Origin: Eutreptiella sp. 'Long Island Sound 2002'
Lineage: Eukaryota; Euglenozoa; Euglenophyceae; Eutreptiales; Eutreptiaceae
DNA: 64,000 nt
Direction: 5' to 3'
NCBI GenBank assembly: GCA_964036045.1
Contig: OZ038389.1
Coordinates: 66,165,453 to 66,229,452 of the forward strand
Position numbers and translations under genes: made by a program. Below, in pieces: positions 10,223 to 22,037 of the stretch (the stretch's first letter is position 1; the number at the start of each line of letters is the position of its first letter). Under the pieces are notes generated by a model, which did not search any database, had not been told where the DNA came from, and saw nothing but the letters and a program-made list of their open reading frames with translations.

Positions 10223-13202
10223 TGGTAGCAGAGGAGTACCTGCCCCCTACCGCCGCACCGGGGACTTGGGCCCTCATGAGCCCTGCCCAAGGACGCCCCG
10301 GGTGCAGATCGTGGAGTCCGTGGAGTCGACGCCGGACTTGGAAGCCCGAGAAGAGCGAAGATGCTCAGAACGGAGAGCCCTTGCAGGACATGGGCTAGAC
10401 ATGGAGGACCTGGCCTCCATGTGTGAAAGGCAATGCCGCAAGGCTTGCAATATCCGCTCCGCTGCGGAGGAGTTGGAGGAGACTGGCAGCAATGGCAGGG
10501 CCCGGCGTTACCAGAAGCGCGGGTCCCCAAAACCCGCGGCGGAAGCCAGGGCGATGGAGACGGATCCCAGCCTGGTCAGGCTGTGGTCAGCTGCAGATTC
10601 CGAGGGGCATTCCGATGGCTATCGGACCGCTTTCCCTTCAGAGCGGGAGGAGATGGCCATACCGCCCACAAAGGCGCACACGGCCCCTGAACCCAGCCTG
10701 GAGCATGACGCCGAGGCGTTGGAGAGGCCTACCAGAGCCAGAACGGCGCCTGTGGCCCGGCACACAGAGCCAAAGCGAGATGACATGGGCGACACACCCA
10801 TGGCGGAGGAGTCCGAGGCGCCGGGAACCGTGGGATGCGCCGAATCGGATGGAAAGCACGTTGAGTGCCACTGCGAGCACGTATCCTTCCTCATCGGCAA
10901 GTACCCAAAGATGGGGATGGACGCCCTCGTGCAGCACCTCGACCGCCTGGACAACCAGAAGGACAGCCTGGAGGAGGACATCGCGGGGATCCTGGATGAC
11001 CAGTCGGAAGCGGAGAGAGACATGGCGGAGCTGCGAGCGGAGCAGGACCGGTACCGGGAGAAGCTGGAGATGGCCCTGCAGAAGCAGCAGCGGGTGGTGG
11101 ACAGCCTCCTCCACCTGGTGGAGGACATGTCCGGACGCCTGAAAAGGCTAGAGGAGTTACAACCCCTCGCCTCGGGTCCGGAGCTCCCGACAAGGCCGGC
11201 AACGGCAGAGCTGGTGGAGCGGGTTAAGACCCTCAGGAGCACCATGGAGAAACCCATGGCCGGCCCTGCAGAGGCACCTTACGCGCCTCCGCGTGTTGAC
11301 CCGGGTGCGCTGCCGTTTGTTCCCATGTCCAGCAAATCCATAATGCTCGGAGAACATACGGCACCGGCTGGGTCCATGCGGGAAGACCACGCAACCACGG
11401 ACCTGAGGAGCCTGACGGTACAGATGTCCCATGCCGCCCAGGATCCACCGACCATTACAACTGCCCATGCAGTTTATGCGGAAGAGGAGATCCATACCAT
11501 GCAGGGGCGAACCGTGGGAAGGGCCGCCGGACATGGTTGAGACCATCCAGGCGGAAACCTGTGGGTGAAGGACGCCATTACGGGGATATGGACAGCCGGT
11601 GGAGCAAGTCCTTCCCACATTCCAAACCCAATGGGTTCAGGCCCAACTGGACCGCACTCCATGGAGGAGAGGGATGTACGGGGAGTGTACTCACACCCCC
11701 CGGCCACAGGTGGTATCCGTCTCGGTGGAGTTGTGGCTGCGGACGTCGGAGACGCCATCAGGATTGACGACCTCAGGGGAATCAAAATCCCCTACTACGA
11801 TTGCAACCCCTCCAACCTGGATGACTTCATCCTGGATTGGGAGGACTTTGCCGAGGAGGTCGTCTGCGAGATGAAGTGAGCGCCAAGGGACAAGTGGGAA
11901 TGTCGGACATTCCCACACAGGCTGGCGCAGGACCTGAAGGAGGAGCTCAGGGATCAGATCCGCGAGGGATTGATTTAGACGGAGCAGGCCTGCCTCCAGT
12001 GGCTGGAGGACGAGGAGCGAGTGGACGCCACCAACCAGAAGTTGGAGGATTTGTGGTCCATTCCGCTGCCGCTGGAGCGCGGGGAGCTGAGGGTCCGGGA
12101 ATGGAATAGGTACATCCGCAAGTACCGAAGAAGCCTCAAGCTGGTGGAGGACTGGAATGAGGCCAGCGAGATCCGACACCTGCTGAAGGACGTCCTCCTC
12201 GGCCACTGGAAGAGGAGAGTGGAGGATGAAGAAAAGAAGAGAGCAAAGAAGCGCGTGGCCGTACGGGTCATGGCATCGGAGGACACCCACGCCGGAATAA
12301 TGGAGTTATTCCGGCGAAACCTCGGCGAGCCCAGCCGAATGTTGGGGCTGAAGAACGCCGTCTACGTGGAGGTATTCGGCGACACCATGGGGCAAAGGCT
12401 GATGCGCCTCAACAACGCGGAGTGGAGGCACGGAGAGCCGCTGAGGATGCAGGTCATCTTCACCCACATGAGCCTGGACGAGATTGTGAAGTACATCACG
12501 GTTGAGCTGAAGCTCAACGCCAAGAACGAGGCCCACGTGCAGGATCCACAGGGCCAAGGACATCGAGGTCATTGGGAAGATCGCCAACACCGAGAGGTCA
12601 AGGGGGACACGGTCGGCACCGCGGAGGAAGGGAGTGGAAGCGGCCAAGATCTCTGGACCGCGACCACCCGAGAGGATCATGAAGAAGCCCACTTCTTTGC
12701 GTTCGTAGCGCACAATATGAAGGAGCATGGGCAGGACAGGTCCAGGTGGAACCGCCTGGACCCAAGGACCAAGAACGGCAAGGAACCGCGGAGGATCGGG
12801 AACCCGCCGCTCTCGTTCCGCGAGTACAGATCACAGCACACCGGTTGCTGGGTCTGCTACGGCAAGGGGAACAATCATGCACATGACCACCAGCATTAAA
12901 AGGTGTATGAGGAGGACAAGAAGACTTACTTCGCCGCCCATCCCGACAAGAAGCCCCAGGAGCAACGAATTGCCGATTGGAAGGCAAAGGGCGGAGACGG
13001 TGGAAAAGGCCAAGGAAAGGGCCAAGGGAAAGGCGGGGGAAAAGGCTATGGTGGAGGACCCGGCCCAGACCGACGCATGAGGTCGATCGAGGAGGTTGCT
13101 GAGGACATGTTGAGGACGTTGGAGGAACTCAAAGCCCAGCAACGTGGTGGACAAAGTCTGGGCGGATCGCAGCAGGAGGGAGCTGCGGCAAGCCACGTCT
13201 AG
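10131..13202 (+). pseudogene. Elem-2 gag (interrupted by stops)
   Basis: One frame runs from an ATG inside the LTR through the PBS, broken by TGA 11,538, TGA 11,877, TAG 11,976 and TAA 12,897, and ends at TAG 13,200-13,202, the likely gag-pol stop. The N-terminal part has a cysteine cluster (CERQCRKACN) shared with Elem-3, then a long charged coiled coil (about 10,910-11,160). The capsid-like part starts near 11,790 (YYDCNPSNLDDF) and aligns along its length with the Elem-3 capsid. A C-x2-C plus His cluster (GCWVCYGKGNNHAH, near 12,845) and a GKGQGKG-rich tail would bind RNA. Gag forms the particle and packages element RNA. Confidence 0.8.
10223..10234 (+). promoter_or_regulatory. Elem-2 primer-binding site
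   Basis: TGGTAGCAGAGG directly after the LTR is complementary to a tRNA 3' end reading CCUCUGCUACCA, as in initiator-Met tRNAs of that type. The same 12 bases follow the Elem-4 LTR. It lies inside the open gag frame. Confidence 0.8.
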
Positions 13203-14487
13203 AGGAGCCCCCACGGGAGTGGGAACCCGGAGGTCTCTCCTCCGAAAATCAGTGGAATCCTAGAGAAAGCGAAGGCACATCGGGTGCCGAAGAAGGCTCC
13301 AGAGGAGCCAAAACCACTGAGTTTCGCCACTCCCAACCCCTGGAGCGCCCCACCAAGGGAAGTGTATGTGGGCAAGGGACGTGGCAAGAAAGACGGAGCG
13401 ACCACGGAGAGCCCCGTGGACGGGCAGGACCAGCGCAGGATCTACACCATCCGTGACCATACCCTCGAAGTCCTGATGCACCCGGATGTGCTAGAGCTGC
13501 ATGCCGTGAGAGTGGTCCATACACCGCAGGGTGACGAGCGGCAGTTGCACTTGAAGGTGCGTGTACGGTGCGGACAAGAGGAGTTGGTGGTGGATGTTTT
13601 GGTGGATACGGGTGCCCAGGTGAGCCTGGTCCGGAGAGGGTTGTTCAGGGAGGAATCCCTGCAGCCCAGCCGTAGACCGGTACGCCTGAAGGTGGCCAAT
13701 GGAGAGATTATGGGTGGTGGCACCCATGAGGCCACTATCAGTATGGAATTCTGGGAGCATGAGCGCTTGAACCGCCCTGATTTGGCGAAGAGAAGCACTC
13801 TATCCGGGAACTTCTTTGTGGCCGACATTACAGATTGGGATATGATCATGGGGTATGACTTCATGGTGGGAAACGCCATTGGAGCCCTTCCCCATCGTGC
13901 AACGCTGGTCCGGGAGGATAATAAATGCCTTACATGGCTGTCCACGGACTATGCATGCGGATCATCCCAATGGAATGCTGTGGAAGAGAATCGGATCGTC
14001 CAAGCGGTGCAAGCTGTGGGTGCCAAGTCCCGAGGAGACCGCGGAGTTCAGCTCACGGAGTGTGGAATGGCGCCGCAGGTGTATGCCAGGATGATCCAGA
14101 CGCTGGGAGCCGAAGCGCCCGAGACGGACGTCTTCGCTTCCCGGGATGCCCCACTTTTGAGGAAGTGTAGGAGGCATTGGCATCGAGGAGACTCAGCCTG
14201 GCACAGGCATTGGGGTTTGAAGGAGTGGGGGCCCATGTATTGGCATGGCTCCCTGGAAAATACCAGACGTACGGTGGAGAAGATCGTCGCGGATAGGGCG
14301 AAGGGGATCCTGGTCATAACCGGCAAAGGATCCACCCCCTGTCCGCTGGAAGGTCTCAAGTCGACGCTGGATTCCATCACCCTGAAGGAGATGTCATTCG
14401 GGCCAGAGGAGGAGTTGTTCATCGACGCCAAGGGTTTATCAATGCCCTCCCCGGGTCAAGCGTGGGGTACCAAGGCTGTCCCACGGC
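13203..14487 (+). pseudogene. Elem-2 protease and methyltransferase-like domain
   Basis: This continues the gag frame after TAG 13,200. The aspartic protease has a standard active site (LVDTGAQVSLV, near 13,602-13,634) and the later GYDF segment. From about 14,068 to 14,440 lies the Dam-like domain, recognised by position and by TDVFASR followed by aromatic and Lys-Ile spacing as in the other elements. The expected NPPF site reads YWHGSLE, so it cannot have normal catalysis. The reading frame shifts by one base between about 14,430 and 14,488, after which pol continues in another frame. Confidence 0.7.
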
Positions 14488-17400
14488 GAGATCGACCACG
14501 TCGTCAACTACATGCGGATGGGGATGCACGACCGTGTGGCAGCCAAGAAGAGGCGGGCCATGGTCACATCTCCGCATTGGTGGGATGACAAGATGTTGGT
14601 CACCGGCAAGTACGAGAAGGATGAGTTGGTGGCGAGGGTCATGGATCACATCGCGGACCAATATGATGATCCGGTTGGATCGGACCCGCCGACGTGGGAT
14701 TTTCCAAGAATGGGGGCCGGTAGCGACAAGAACTCGGCTGATGCCGCAAATTTCCGAAGAGTATCGGTGGGAGGAGCCCCCCACGACGATGAAGACGGCA
14801 TATCGGACGAGGAGAAGTCAGACTCGGACCTGGAAGAGGCCTATACCGCAGTGCGGTCGGTTGTATCGATACCGAAGCAAGCGTCTGAAGAGGCCCAGGA
14901 GAACCCGAAGGTCGCCGAGCTGAAGGAGAGGCTGATAAATGCCTATCCGCGGCTATTCAGTGGCGTCGCCAACAAGAACCCTCCAGATCCTGGGAGGTTT
15001 GGCACAGCGAGGATCAGGCTGAAGCCGAACCCCAAGATCTATCGTCATCGGGAGTACCAACTTCAGGGCGATCGGGCCGAGGCCATGAAGAAGTTGTTGG
15101 CCGAGTTTATTGAGCAGGGCTGGATCGAACCCTCCGACAGTGAGTGGGCCAGCCCAGCCTTTATCGTGCCCAAGAAAGAGAAGGGTGAGTGGAGATTAGT
15201 GGTTGATTACAGGGGTTTGAACGAGCAAACCGAGCACGACTCGTACTCGCTTCCTCTGATGGACACCATCCTCCACAAACAACAAAAAAAGCGGATCTTC
15301 ACGGTGTTAGACCTGAAACACGGCTATCAACAGATGCCGCTACACCCGGACTGCAGGCCCTGTACAGCGATGTCGACGCCGCTGGGGCCCATGCAGTGGA
15401 AAGTGGTGCCTATGGGCGCCAAGAATGGCAACGCTGCTTTCCAGCGCATGATGGAGGACCTACTCGGTCCTGTCCGCGACTGTGCCGACGCCTTTGTGGA
15501 TGACATCATCATCGGGTCCAGCACGGAGGACATGACTGAGGACGAGCTCATCAAAGCGCATGAGAAGGATCTGCGCCGAGTGCTCAGCGAGCTGGACAAG
15601 CACAACATGGTGTGCAAGCCCACCAAAGCCTCACTCTTCGTGAAGGAAGTGGAGTTCGCGGGTCACGTGGTTGGTCACGGGCAGCGCCGTCCCATGCCTG
15701 GGAAGCTGGCGTCCCTGCACCACTGGGAGAAGCCCCAGACCATCAGCGAACTCCGGTCCTTCATGGGGTTCTGCAATGACTATTCGGGCTATGTCCCGAT
15801 GTATGCAGAACTCTCGGGGCCGCTGCACAAGATGCTGCAGGTGGGGAAGTTCGATGGCCGGAAGGGGAGCAAGAAGAAGCTTGCCTGGACCCCTGAGGCC
15901 GAAGATGCGTTCAGCCGCCTGAAGGAGCGACTCCTGGGGCAGCTGGGGCTATTCCTGGTGGACCCGGACAAGGGATTCGTGCTACGGACGGACGCCTCGG
16001 ACTGTGCTGTAGGGGCAGTCCTCGAGCAAGTCCGGGACGACGGGTCGCACGTACCCGTGGCGTTCTGGAGCCGGATCCTGGCCGAGGGCCAGCGTCGAAC
16101 CTGGACCGCGAGGGAGAAGGAGACGTACGCCATTGTTTGTGCACTCAGGATGTGGTCTGGCCACATTGGATTACAACCGGTCGTGGTTTGCACAGACCAT
16201 CAGTCCTTACAGAGCTGGCACAAGGAGCACGTCGACACCCCCTCGGAACCGGCGGCGAGGAGGGCCCGATGGCATGAGACGTTCGCCAAGTTCGACCTCA
16301 GCGTCGTATATGTCCCGGGGAAGGACAACACTGTGGCAGATTGCCTCAGTCGATGGGCCTACCCCGCGGGCAAGGCATTGATGGACATATCCAGCCATGG
16401 GGACGCCAAGGAGACCGAGGAGGCCAAGCGCATCATCGAGATGGAGAAGGCCATGGAGCAAGAGGGGGTCAAGTGCTTTGTGGTGATGGCAAACCGTACA
16501 GACCTGGCCAAGTTCCGGGGCGCCCGAGTCCAAGCTATTCGAGAGGAAACCCTCGAGCAATGGATGGTGGCCCTCGTTAAGCTAGTCAGGTCGGTGCTGA
16601 CAGAGGACTGGTCGGATGACTATGCGGCATCCGACCACTGGAGCAGGTACTGGAGTGCCGTGAGCGCCCCGTCGGACGACGAATGGCCTGAGGGCTTAAC
16701 CGAGGATGGGGATAAATTATTCCTCAAGGACAAGCTATTGGTCCCTGAGAATCGAATGGAGGAGCTCATTGACCACTGGCATAACGCCCAGCTCATGCAT
16801 CCTGGACGGGACAAGATGCAGCAGGACCTGGAGTGGCGTTCCAAGTTCCCACCGGGGTACTACGCCATCCTGGACAAGTACTGCAGCGACTGCGCCGTGT
16901 GTCGGGCCACGAAGAGCCCCAATCACTCCACAGCGGGCAACCCGGTGTATACGGCTATACCGGAGGCCCCTATGCGGTCCGTGGCCATGGATGTATTCGC
17001 CATGTCTGAGGTCACCGTGGAAGGAGAGACCTACGACTGTGTCATCCTGGCGGTGGATAGGCACAGCGGGTATATCGTGGCGGTCCCTGGCAAGAAGTCC
17101 AAGAAGAAGGACAAGATGGACAAGCATGGAGTGGGTCTGCAAGCCAAGACCGTTGCTAATGCCATGATCAGGCATTGGCTGACGATTTTTGATGTCCCGG
17201 CTGTCATCTGCAGCAATCGGGGCAGTCCATTTGTGGGGGCGTGGTTCTGGACGATGTGCAAGCACATGGGAATTCGGCACGCCAAGACCGTGGCGTACCA
17301 CAGCCGGTCAAATGGCCGGGCTGAGGTGGCCGGGCGGCAGATGTTCGAAAAGTTCCGACAGCTGCACATTGACTAACCGGGCCGGAATCGGTATAATTCG

Positions 17401-18115
17401 CTGTGGAGAGTACTCCAGGCGTACCACGACCTTCCGGGGCACACTGGACTGTCGCCCCATTGTATCCTGTTCCTACGGGATTGAGTGTCACGCACTCTCC
17501 CGTGGTTGAACCATGGCAAGGTAGCCCGGGATGCGACTGCTATGATGACTGAGGCGGACGACACGGCGGCCAAGGTGTGCAAAGCACTTCAGGACGAGCA
17601 TGAGAAGAGGGCCAAGTATTTCAAGCAGGGAAAGGTCCAGAAGTACGCCCTCAGAGATACCGTATGGGTGGAGCGGCACCAGAAGGATGTCCTGTCCAGG
17701 CCTCGGCAGGCGTCTTGGTATGTGCCAGGGGTAATCATGCGGAAGGTCGGGCAGGATGTGTATGCGGTTCGTGTGGGGGATAACAAGATCCTTGACCGCC
17801 ACCATACCCAGCTTCGTCCCCGAGCACCAGACCCCAGCGGACGTCCCGTCACCTTTGAGTTCACAGCCGGAGATCTGGACTCAGATGACGAGTGTGAGGA
17901 CGACGACTTCACCGCCGAGAGGATCCTGACGGACAAGCCGGACCCGGGGACGCCTTGGGGGAGGCTTTATAAAGTTCGTTGGAAGGGATTTGCCGCATCC
18001 AGAGATTCATGGGAACCTCCGAGCAGTTTTGTGCCGAGGTATACCACGATCTGGATGGATTATCTAAGGAGGAAGAACATTTCTTTGGATGTCAAGGACG
18101 TGTTGGTCCATTTGG
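14488..18115 (+). pseudogene. Elem-2 RT, RNase H, integrase and chromodomain (broken)
   Basis: Open from about 14,464 to TAA 17,374-17,376, then TGA 17,482, then open into the Elem-3 junction. RT shows RLVVDYRGLN, VLDLKHGYQQMPL and FVDDIIIGS. RNase H shows LRTDAS, the E of KETYA, CTDHQSLQ and NTVADCLSR. Integrase shows a His/His/Cys/Cys finger (MHPGRD, CSDCAVC), the first Asp (AMDVF) and the NGRAE glutamate, but the second Asp of SDRG is Asn (AAT, 17,215-17,217). The chromodomain (about 17,910-18,060) has KVRWKGF and SWEP. After 18,115 the frame reads into the Elem-3 LTR for a few codons; removing Elem-3 gives a short Ala-rich end similar to the Elem-3 protein C-terminus. Confidence 0.85.
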
Positions 18116-18633
18116 AGTTCACCATCGGTGGTTGTGGAGGTGGGTGATGTAGCTGGGAGTGCGGCCGGTGCTGGTCGGCCGAAGGAACTCGCTGATGTCG
18201 GAGTTCCGGTCGCTACACCTCCTTCACGGACTCGGCGCTGTTGCCGGGGGGCGCTGCGAAGCCCGTGGTGCTCGGGGTTCAGGTGGCCCCGAGTGGCACA
18301 CGAGGGATGGGTAACCCCGCGGCGGTGAAACGCTTTTGACGCGTTCCCATGGGGGACCTGGCCACGGGACGCTGCGGTGGACACGCACAAGCAAGCAGGC
18401 AGGCAAAGCACTGCGCTCACAGGGGCATCATCACGCTCGTGTCATGTGACAAAGCGTTTCAGGATCCTTGCCACTCTGAAACAAGCGAACAAAAGTATGT
18501 ACAGGAACACATCAGGATATGTACACATGGGGTAGAGACTGGACTGGGGTAAGGGTATCACAGGACAATAGACACTCAGTCCCAACTCATATCCCAATCC
18601 CAGGTCCGACCCTCTCAGTGGCTGGCAGGGGCG
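18116..18633 (-). repeat. Elem-3 3' LTR, distal part
   Basis: Matches 42,958-43,475 base for base apart from scattered changes, starting at agttcaccatcgg. It ends at GGGCG (18,629-18,633), the target site of Elem-4; the LTR resumes at 29,399. Confidence 0.85.
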
Positions 18634-19165
18634 TGTAAGTGCGGCTAGCCCCATCTGCTCAGATTTTCAGACATTCTGCCCAGATTGGCTACATTTTGGT
18701 CATTTTCTTTGCTTCGGCGGAATTGCCGCCTCGCAGCTCAGTCACAGGATATTTCCTATATATTTCTGATATGCCGGATTTGATTCCGCGGTCCATATCC
18801 CGTAAATCCGCCGCATTCCGCTATTTTAGCTGGAATCGCCATTTGCCGCTGACGCGCGCTCGCGGGCCAGATCGGCCAAACCTTTTTACATAAATGGATT
18901 ATTTAAATTCTTTCAGACAGTTTTGGACACTCAGATGTATTTAGAATAATTCTCCGCAATTTTCTTCATAGACTGGGATTTTCTGCCGGACCACAATCAG
19001 CATGGACCTTGCTTCTGTTGTCGCTGCTCTCGCCTCTGTTGGTGTCCGTGTCTCTGGTTCTACCCCCAATAAAAACATCCAGGAAGACTCCTCGCGTGCC
19101 TGCCCCACTGGTCTTGCCGGCCCCGAGCCCTCCGGCACCCACAACGACCCAGGGCAGCACTTTCA
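18634..19165 (+). repeat. Elem-4 5' LTR
   Basis: Begins TGTAAGTGCGG and ends CACTTTCA against the PBS (TG...CA ends). TATA-like runs lie at about 18,757 (ctatatattt) and 18,893 (ataaatggattatttaaat). The gag ATG is at 19,002. AATAAA occurs at about 19,069, changed to AATAAC in the 3' copy. The transcript start should lie between about 18,800 and 19,000 if the gag start in the LTR is used. Confidence 0.92.
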
Positions 19166-22037
19166 TGGTAGCAGAGGCTACCTGAATGTTGTTCCTTTGG
19201 TGTCCCAACCACAACTAGCCCCTCAGTACGGCCCCGTAGACTCCGCAACCTCCGGAGACGTAACGATTACGCTGCCGTGGTGCTGTGCGAACGAGGCCTT
19301 GAGAGGAATGCCTTGCGCAAGCCCAAATTGCCCAAGAAGGACACAAATCAGCAGCTGTGGAGGCCCAGATTACCATCAAGATCCCAGTCGAAATTGGCCA
19401 TCAAGCAGCTGGAATCTCCCAGCCTACGCTAATGGCAACGCTCCGGTGGAGCTTACGGACCTGGCAGGTACTAATACTCCTTACCAATGTCCACATTTTG
19501 AGACCATCGACGCTGACATTGACGACATTGAGATGGGTGGTCCAGGTGAGGTACCTGCCTATAATCGACCAGCCTCATGGGCACAATGGGACAACCATTT
19601 GTCTTCCGAAGTGACCCGTAACCTTGAGGCGCTTGAGGCCCTGTGTCTATTAGCCACGTCTAAGCTGATAGGACAAGAAAGAATCGCCTCTGATTTTTTA
19701 TTTGAATATTTTTTCCTCCTTCAAGAAGAAATTAATACCAGGATGTGGTGGTGTTCTCAAGAAGATGAATCTTTTGCCATTTTCTTGCAGATCTGGGAGG
19801 CAAGCCCCTTCCCGAAGGAGAAGACCAAGGCACCGGTTGCCGGGCCCTCCGCCCCTCATCCCTCTGTTTCCATCCGCGACGATCTAGCCGCCGCGGTTGA
19901 GGAAGGAATTTTAGAGGCAGCTAGGCAGGCAAGCCTGGAAATTAGGACTGAAGGAGCTCCCCAAGTGGACTCCTGGCTGCGAACCACTGAGATTAGCGGT
20001 CCGACAGCCTGCTCAGGCCCTTCAGGACACGGTATGTACTGTCCTGCCGACTGCTCTTGCAGATTACAGCGAGACTCTGAGCTCCAATTGCTCAAAGATC
20101 AAATGCAACTCATCATTCAGACGCTGGGAATTAAAGATCTTTTCAAGACCCACATGCGATCTGAGGGCGCATCATCGGTGGAACAAACAACAGAACCGTC
20201 GGAGGAGGCGACAGAAATTTTTTCGATTGCTCCTTCGGTGGACTCTAAGACCACCGACGCAAGGATCAGCAGGACTAAGCTAAAGGAAAGGGTTACAATC
20301 TCTCGATCTCAGAGTAGATCGGTGAAGGCTAGGAATGAGGCTCAAAATGCCAAACGAACTGCCTCCCGTACTACCCTTCCTGCTGTTGATTCCAATGCAA
20401 TTGCCCAGATGTTGCTCGCCCAGACCCTTGCCGGAGCTGGTGTGGCTAATGATGCCGCCAAGGTGTCTGCCATTACGGCCGGTGTTGGGCTGGATTCACT
20501 TCTAAATCCTACTTCATTGCGACTTCGTCAGGTTGCCAAGCAACCGAAGTATAATGGGAACCCCAGACGTTGGCCTCAGTTCCAACGGGAATTTAAACTG
20601 TGGGTTAAGACTCAAAAACTCCAGGATGATCAGTTCCTGATGGCCCTTCTGGACTGCCTTGAGGGAGCGCCGGCCAACACTTGGCTCAGGACCTGGAGTG
20701 ATCGTGAGGATTCAAGTTCCCCCCTTACCTTTGATGAGGTGTGGGAACAGTTGGAGGTACGTGGATCCCGGCTGCCTGAGGACCATTACCACCAGATGTT
20801 GAAGAATTTTCCTTCGTTCTCGCGATTAATCTTGCACGAAGTGCAGGACAAGAGACAGCGCTTCTGGAATCTCGTAGAAGAATCTGAACATTCAGGCGAA
20901 AAATTTTCCAGTGCCGAGCTGAAAAATCTGATTTTTGACAAGATCCCCTCTGAAACCGCCGCCACCCTTCGGAATAAACAATCCGAAGAAAAGGTCAAGA
21001 CCTGGTGGGCGGAGATCGATGGCTTTGACGCCTCGGCCAACCGGTTTACCGTCAGGGAGGCACTTCAAAAGTGCTCCCCCACGTCGTTTACCAAGGTGAA
21101 ATTCACTGAAAACACGTGGAAAATCAAGTTTAATGAACACAAGGATCGGGACTTGTTTGTCCAAGTCCTCAATAGGGGAGTAAGTTTCCACGGCCATCGC
21201 CTGAAGGCCAGGAACTGGGTGTTTTCGTTTACCCCGCAGGTACTGTGGGAAGAGGTTGAGCGGCTCGCTGACGCCGCCAATCAAAATTTTCATGAGGGTC
21301 TTGGGGGAAACAAGAACACCCAGCAAAACACCCAAAATGGGGCCCAAAAGGGCAACAAAAAGGTGAATGACACCCGGAATGTTCAGGATCATTGTAGCAT
21401 CTGCCTTCTTTTAGGTTCTACGAACCGAGCTAAGACGCATTCTACTGCTAATCACCGATGGTCTGCTTACGATCACAAGGTGATTGGTGAAAATGTCAGT
21501 AATTCGCAGAATTCAGACAGGAATGACAGACAGGTGCATGGTGCCAAGGGGGGAAAGGGTAATTCGACTCCCTCCGGTGGGAACAAAAATACTGGAGGCC
21601 CTGGCGGGTCCCAAGGCAAAGGGAATCGGACTCCATCCGGCTCCGGTGGACAGCCAAACGGCCAGACAAGTCCCAATGTCAACGCCGGAGGCGGAAATCG
21701 AAATCCAGGCCAAACCCCTCAATCCGGTACAAACAAAGGAAATGCTCCAGGATCACAGGGTAAAGGTAAGGGAAATCCTTCGGGAACCCCCTTCTCTGGT
21801 AAGGGCAGAGGGCGTGGCGACGGTGGTGGTCCATCATCCGGCGGCCGTGGCCGTGGACGTGGAAAAGGAAACCATCGTGTGGATCAGGTCTCAGGTGCAG
21901 ATCAGGTGTCCGATGCGGATCGAGATTATGTCGAAAATGCCCTGAATCCAGCGGATGATCCGTTCCAAGATGAGTGGATCGACGAATCAGGCTGTGTTCA
22001 CAATGTTAACGCAGCCGCTGGAGGTCAGAACGCCTAG
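19002..22037 (+). CDS. gag: Elem-4 Gag polyprotein
   Basis: 1,011 residues. The first ATG is inside the 5' LTR, and the first 54 or so residues are encoded by LTR sequence before the frame crosses the PBS; no in-frame stop separates them from the rest. A cysteine cluster (CPADCSCRLQRD, residue about 345) precedes a predicted coiled part. The capsid-like region (about residues 505-680; KQPKYNGNPRRWPQF, FKLWVKTQKL) fits retrotransposon gag. A C-x2-C/His cluster (HCSICLLLG ... THSTANH, about 797) and a long Gly/Ser/Asn/Lys-Arg tail (GRGRGDGGG, GRGRGRGKG) would bind RNA. It ends at TAG 22,035, with pol in the same frame. A later ATG after the PBS cannot be excluded as the true start. Confidence 0.9.
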   Translation: MDLASVVAALASVGVRVSGSTPNKNIQEDSSRACPTGLAGPEPSGTHNDPGQHFHGSRGYLNVVPLVSQPQLAPQYGPVDSATSGDVTITLPWCCANEALRGMPCASPNCPRRTQISSCGGPDYHQDPSRNWPSSSWNLPAYANGNAPVELTDLAGTNTPYQCPHFETIDADIDDIEMGGPGEVPAYNRPASWAQWDNHLSSEVTRNLEALEALCLLATSKLIGQERIASDFLFEYFFLLQEEINTRMWWCSQEDESFAIFLQIWEASPFPKEKTKAPVAGPSAPHPSVSIRDDLAAAVEEGILEAARQASLEIRTEGAPQVDSWLRTTEISGPTACSGPSGHGMYCPADCSCRLQRDSELQLLKDQMQLIIQTLGIKDLFKTHMRSEGASSVEQTTEPSEEATEIFSIAPSVDSKTTDARISRTKLKERVTISRSQSRSVKARNEAQNAKRTASRTTLPAVDSNAIAQMLLAQTLAGAGVANDAAKVSAITAGVGLDSLLNPTSLRLRQVAKQPKYNGNPRRWPQFQREFKLWVKTQKLQDDQFLMALLDCLEGAPANTWLRTWSDREDSSSPLTFDEVWEQLEVRGSRLPEDHYHQMLKNFPSFSRLILHEVQDKRQRFWNLVEESEHSGEKFSSAELKNLIFDKIPSETAATLRNKQSEEKVKTWWAEIDGFDASANRFTVREALQKCSPTSFTKVKFTENTWKIKFNEHKDRDLFVQVLNRGVSFHGHRLKARNWVFSFTPQVLWEEVERLADAANQNFHEGLGGNKNTQQNTQNGAQKGNKKVNDTRNVQDHCSICLLLGSTNRAKTHSTANHRWSAYDHKVIGENVSNSQNSDRNDRQVHGAKGGKGNSTPSGGNKNTGGPGGSQGKGNRTPSGSGGQPNGQTSPNVNAGGGNRNPGQTPQSGTNKGNAPGSQGKGKGNPSGTPFSGKGRGRGDGGGPSSGGRGRGRGKGNHRVDQVSGADQVSDADRDYVENALNPADDPFQDEWIDESGCVHNVNAAAGGQNA
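19166..19177 (+). promoter_or_regulatory. Elem-4 primer-binding site
   Basis: TGGTAGCAGAGG immediately follows the LTR with no spacer and lies within the gag frame. It is the same initiator-Met-type sequence as in Elem-2. Confidence 0.85.
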
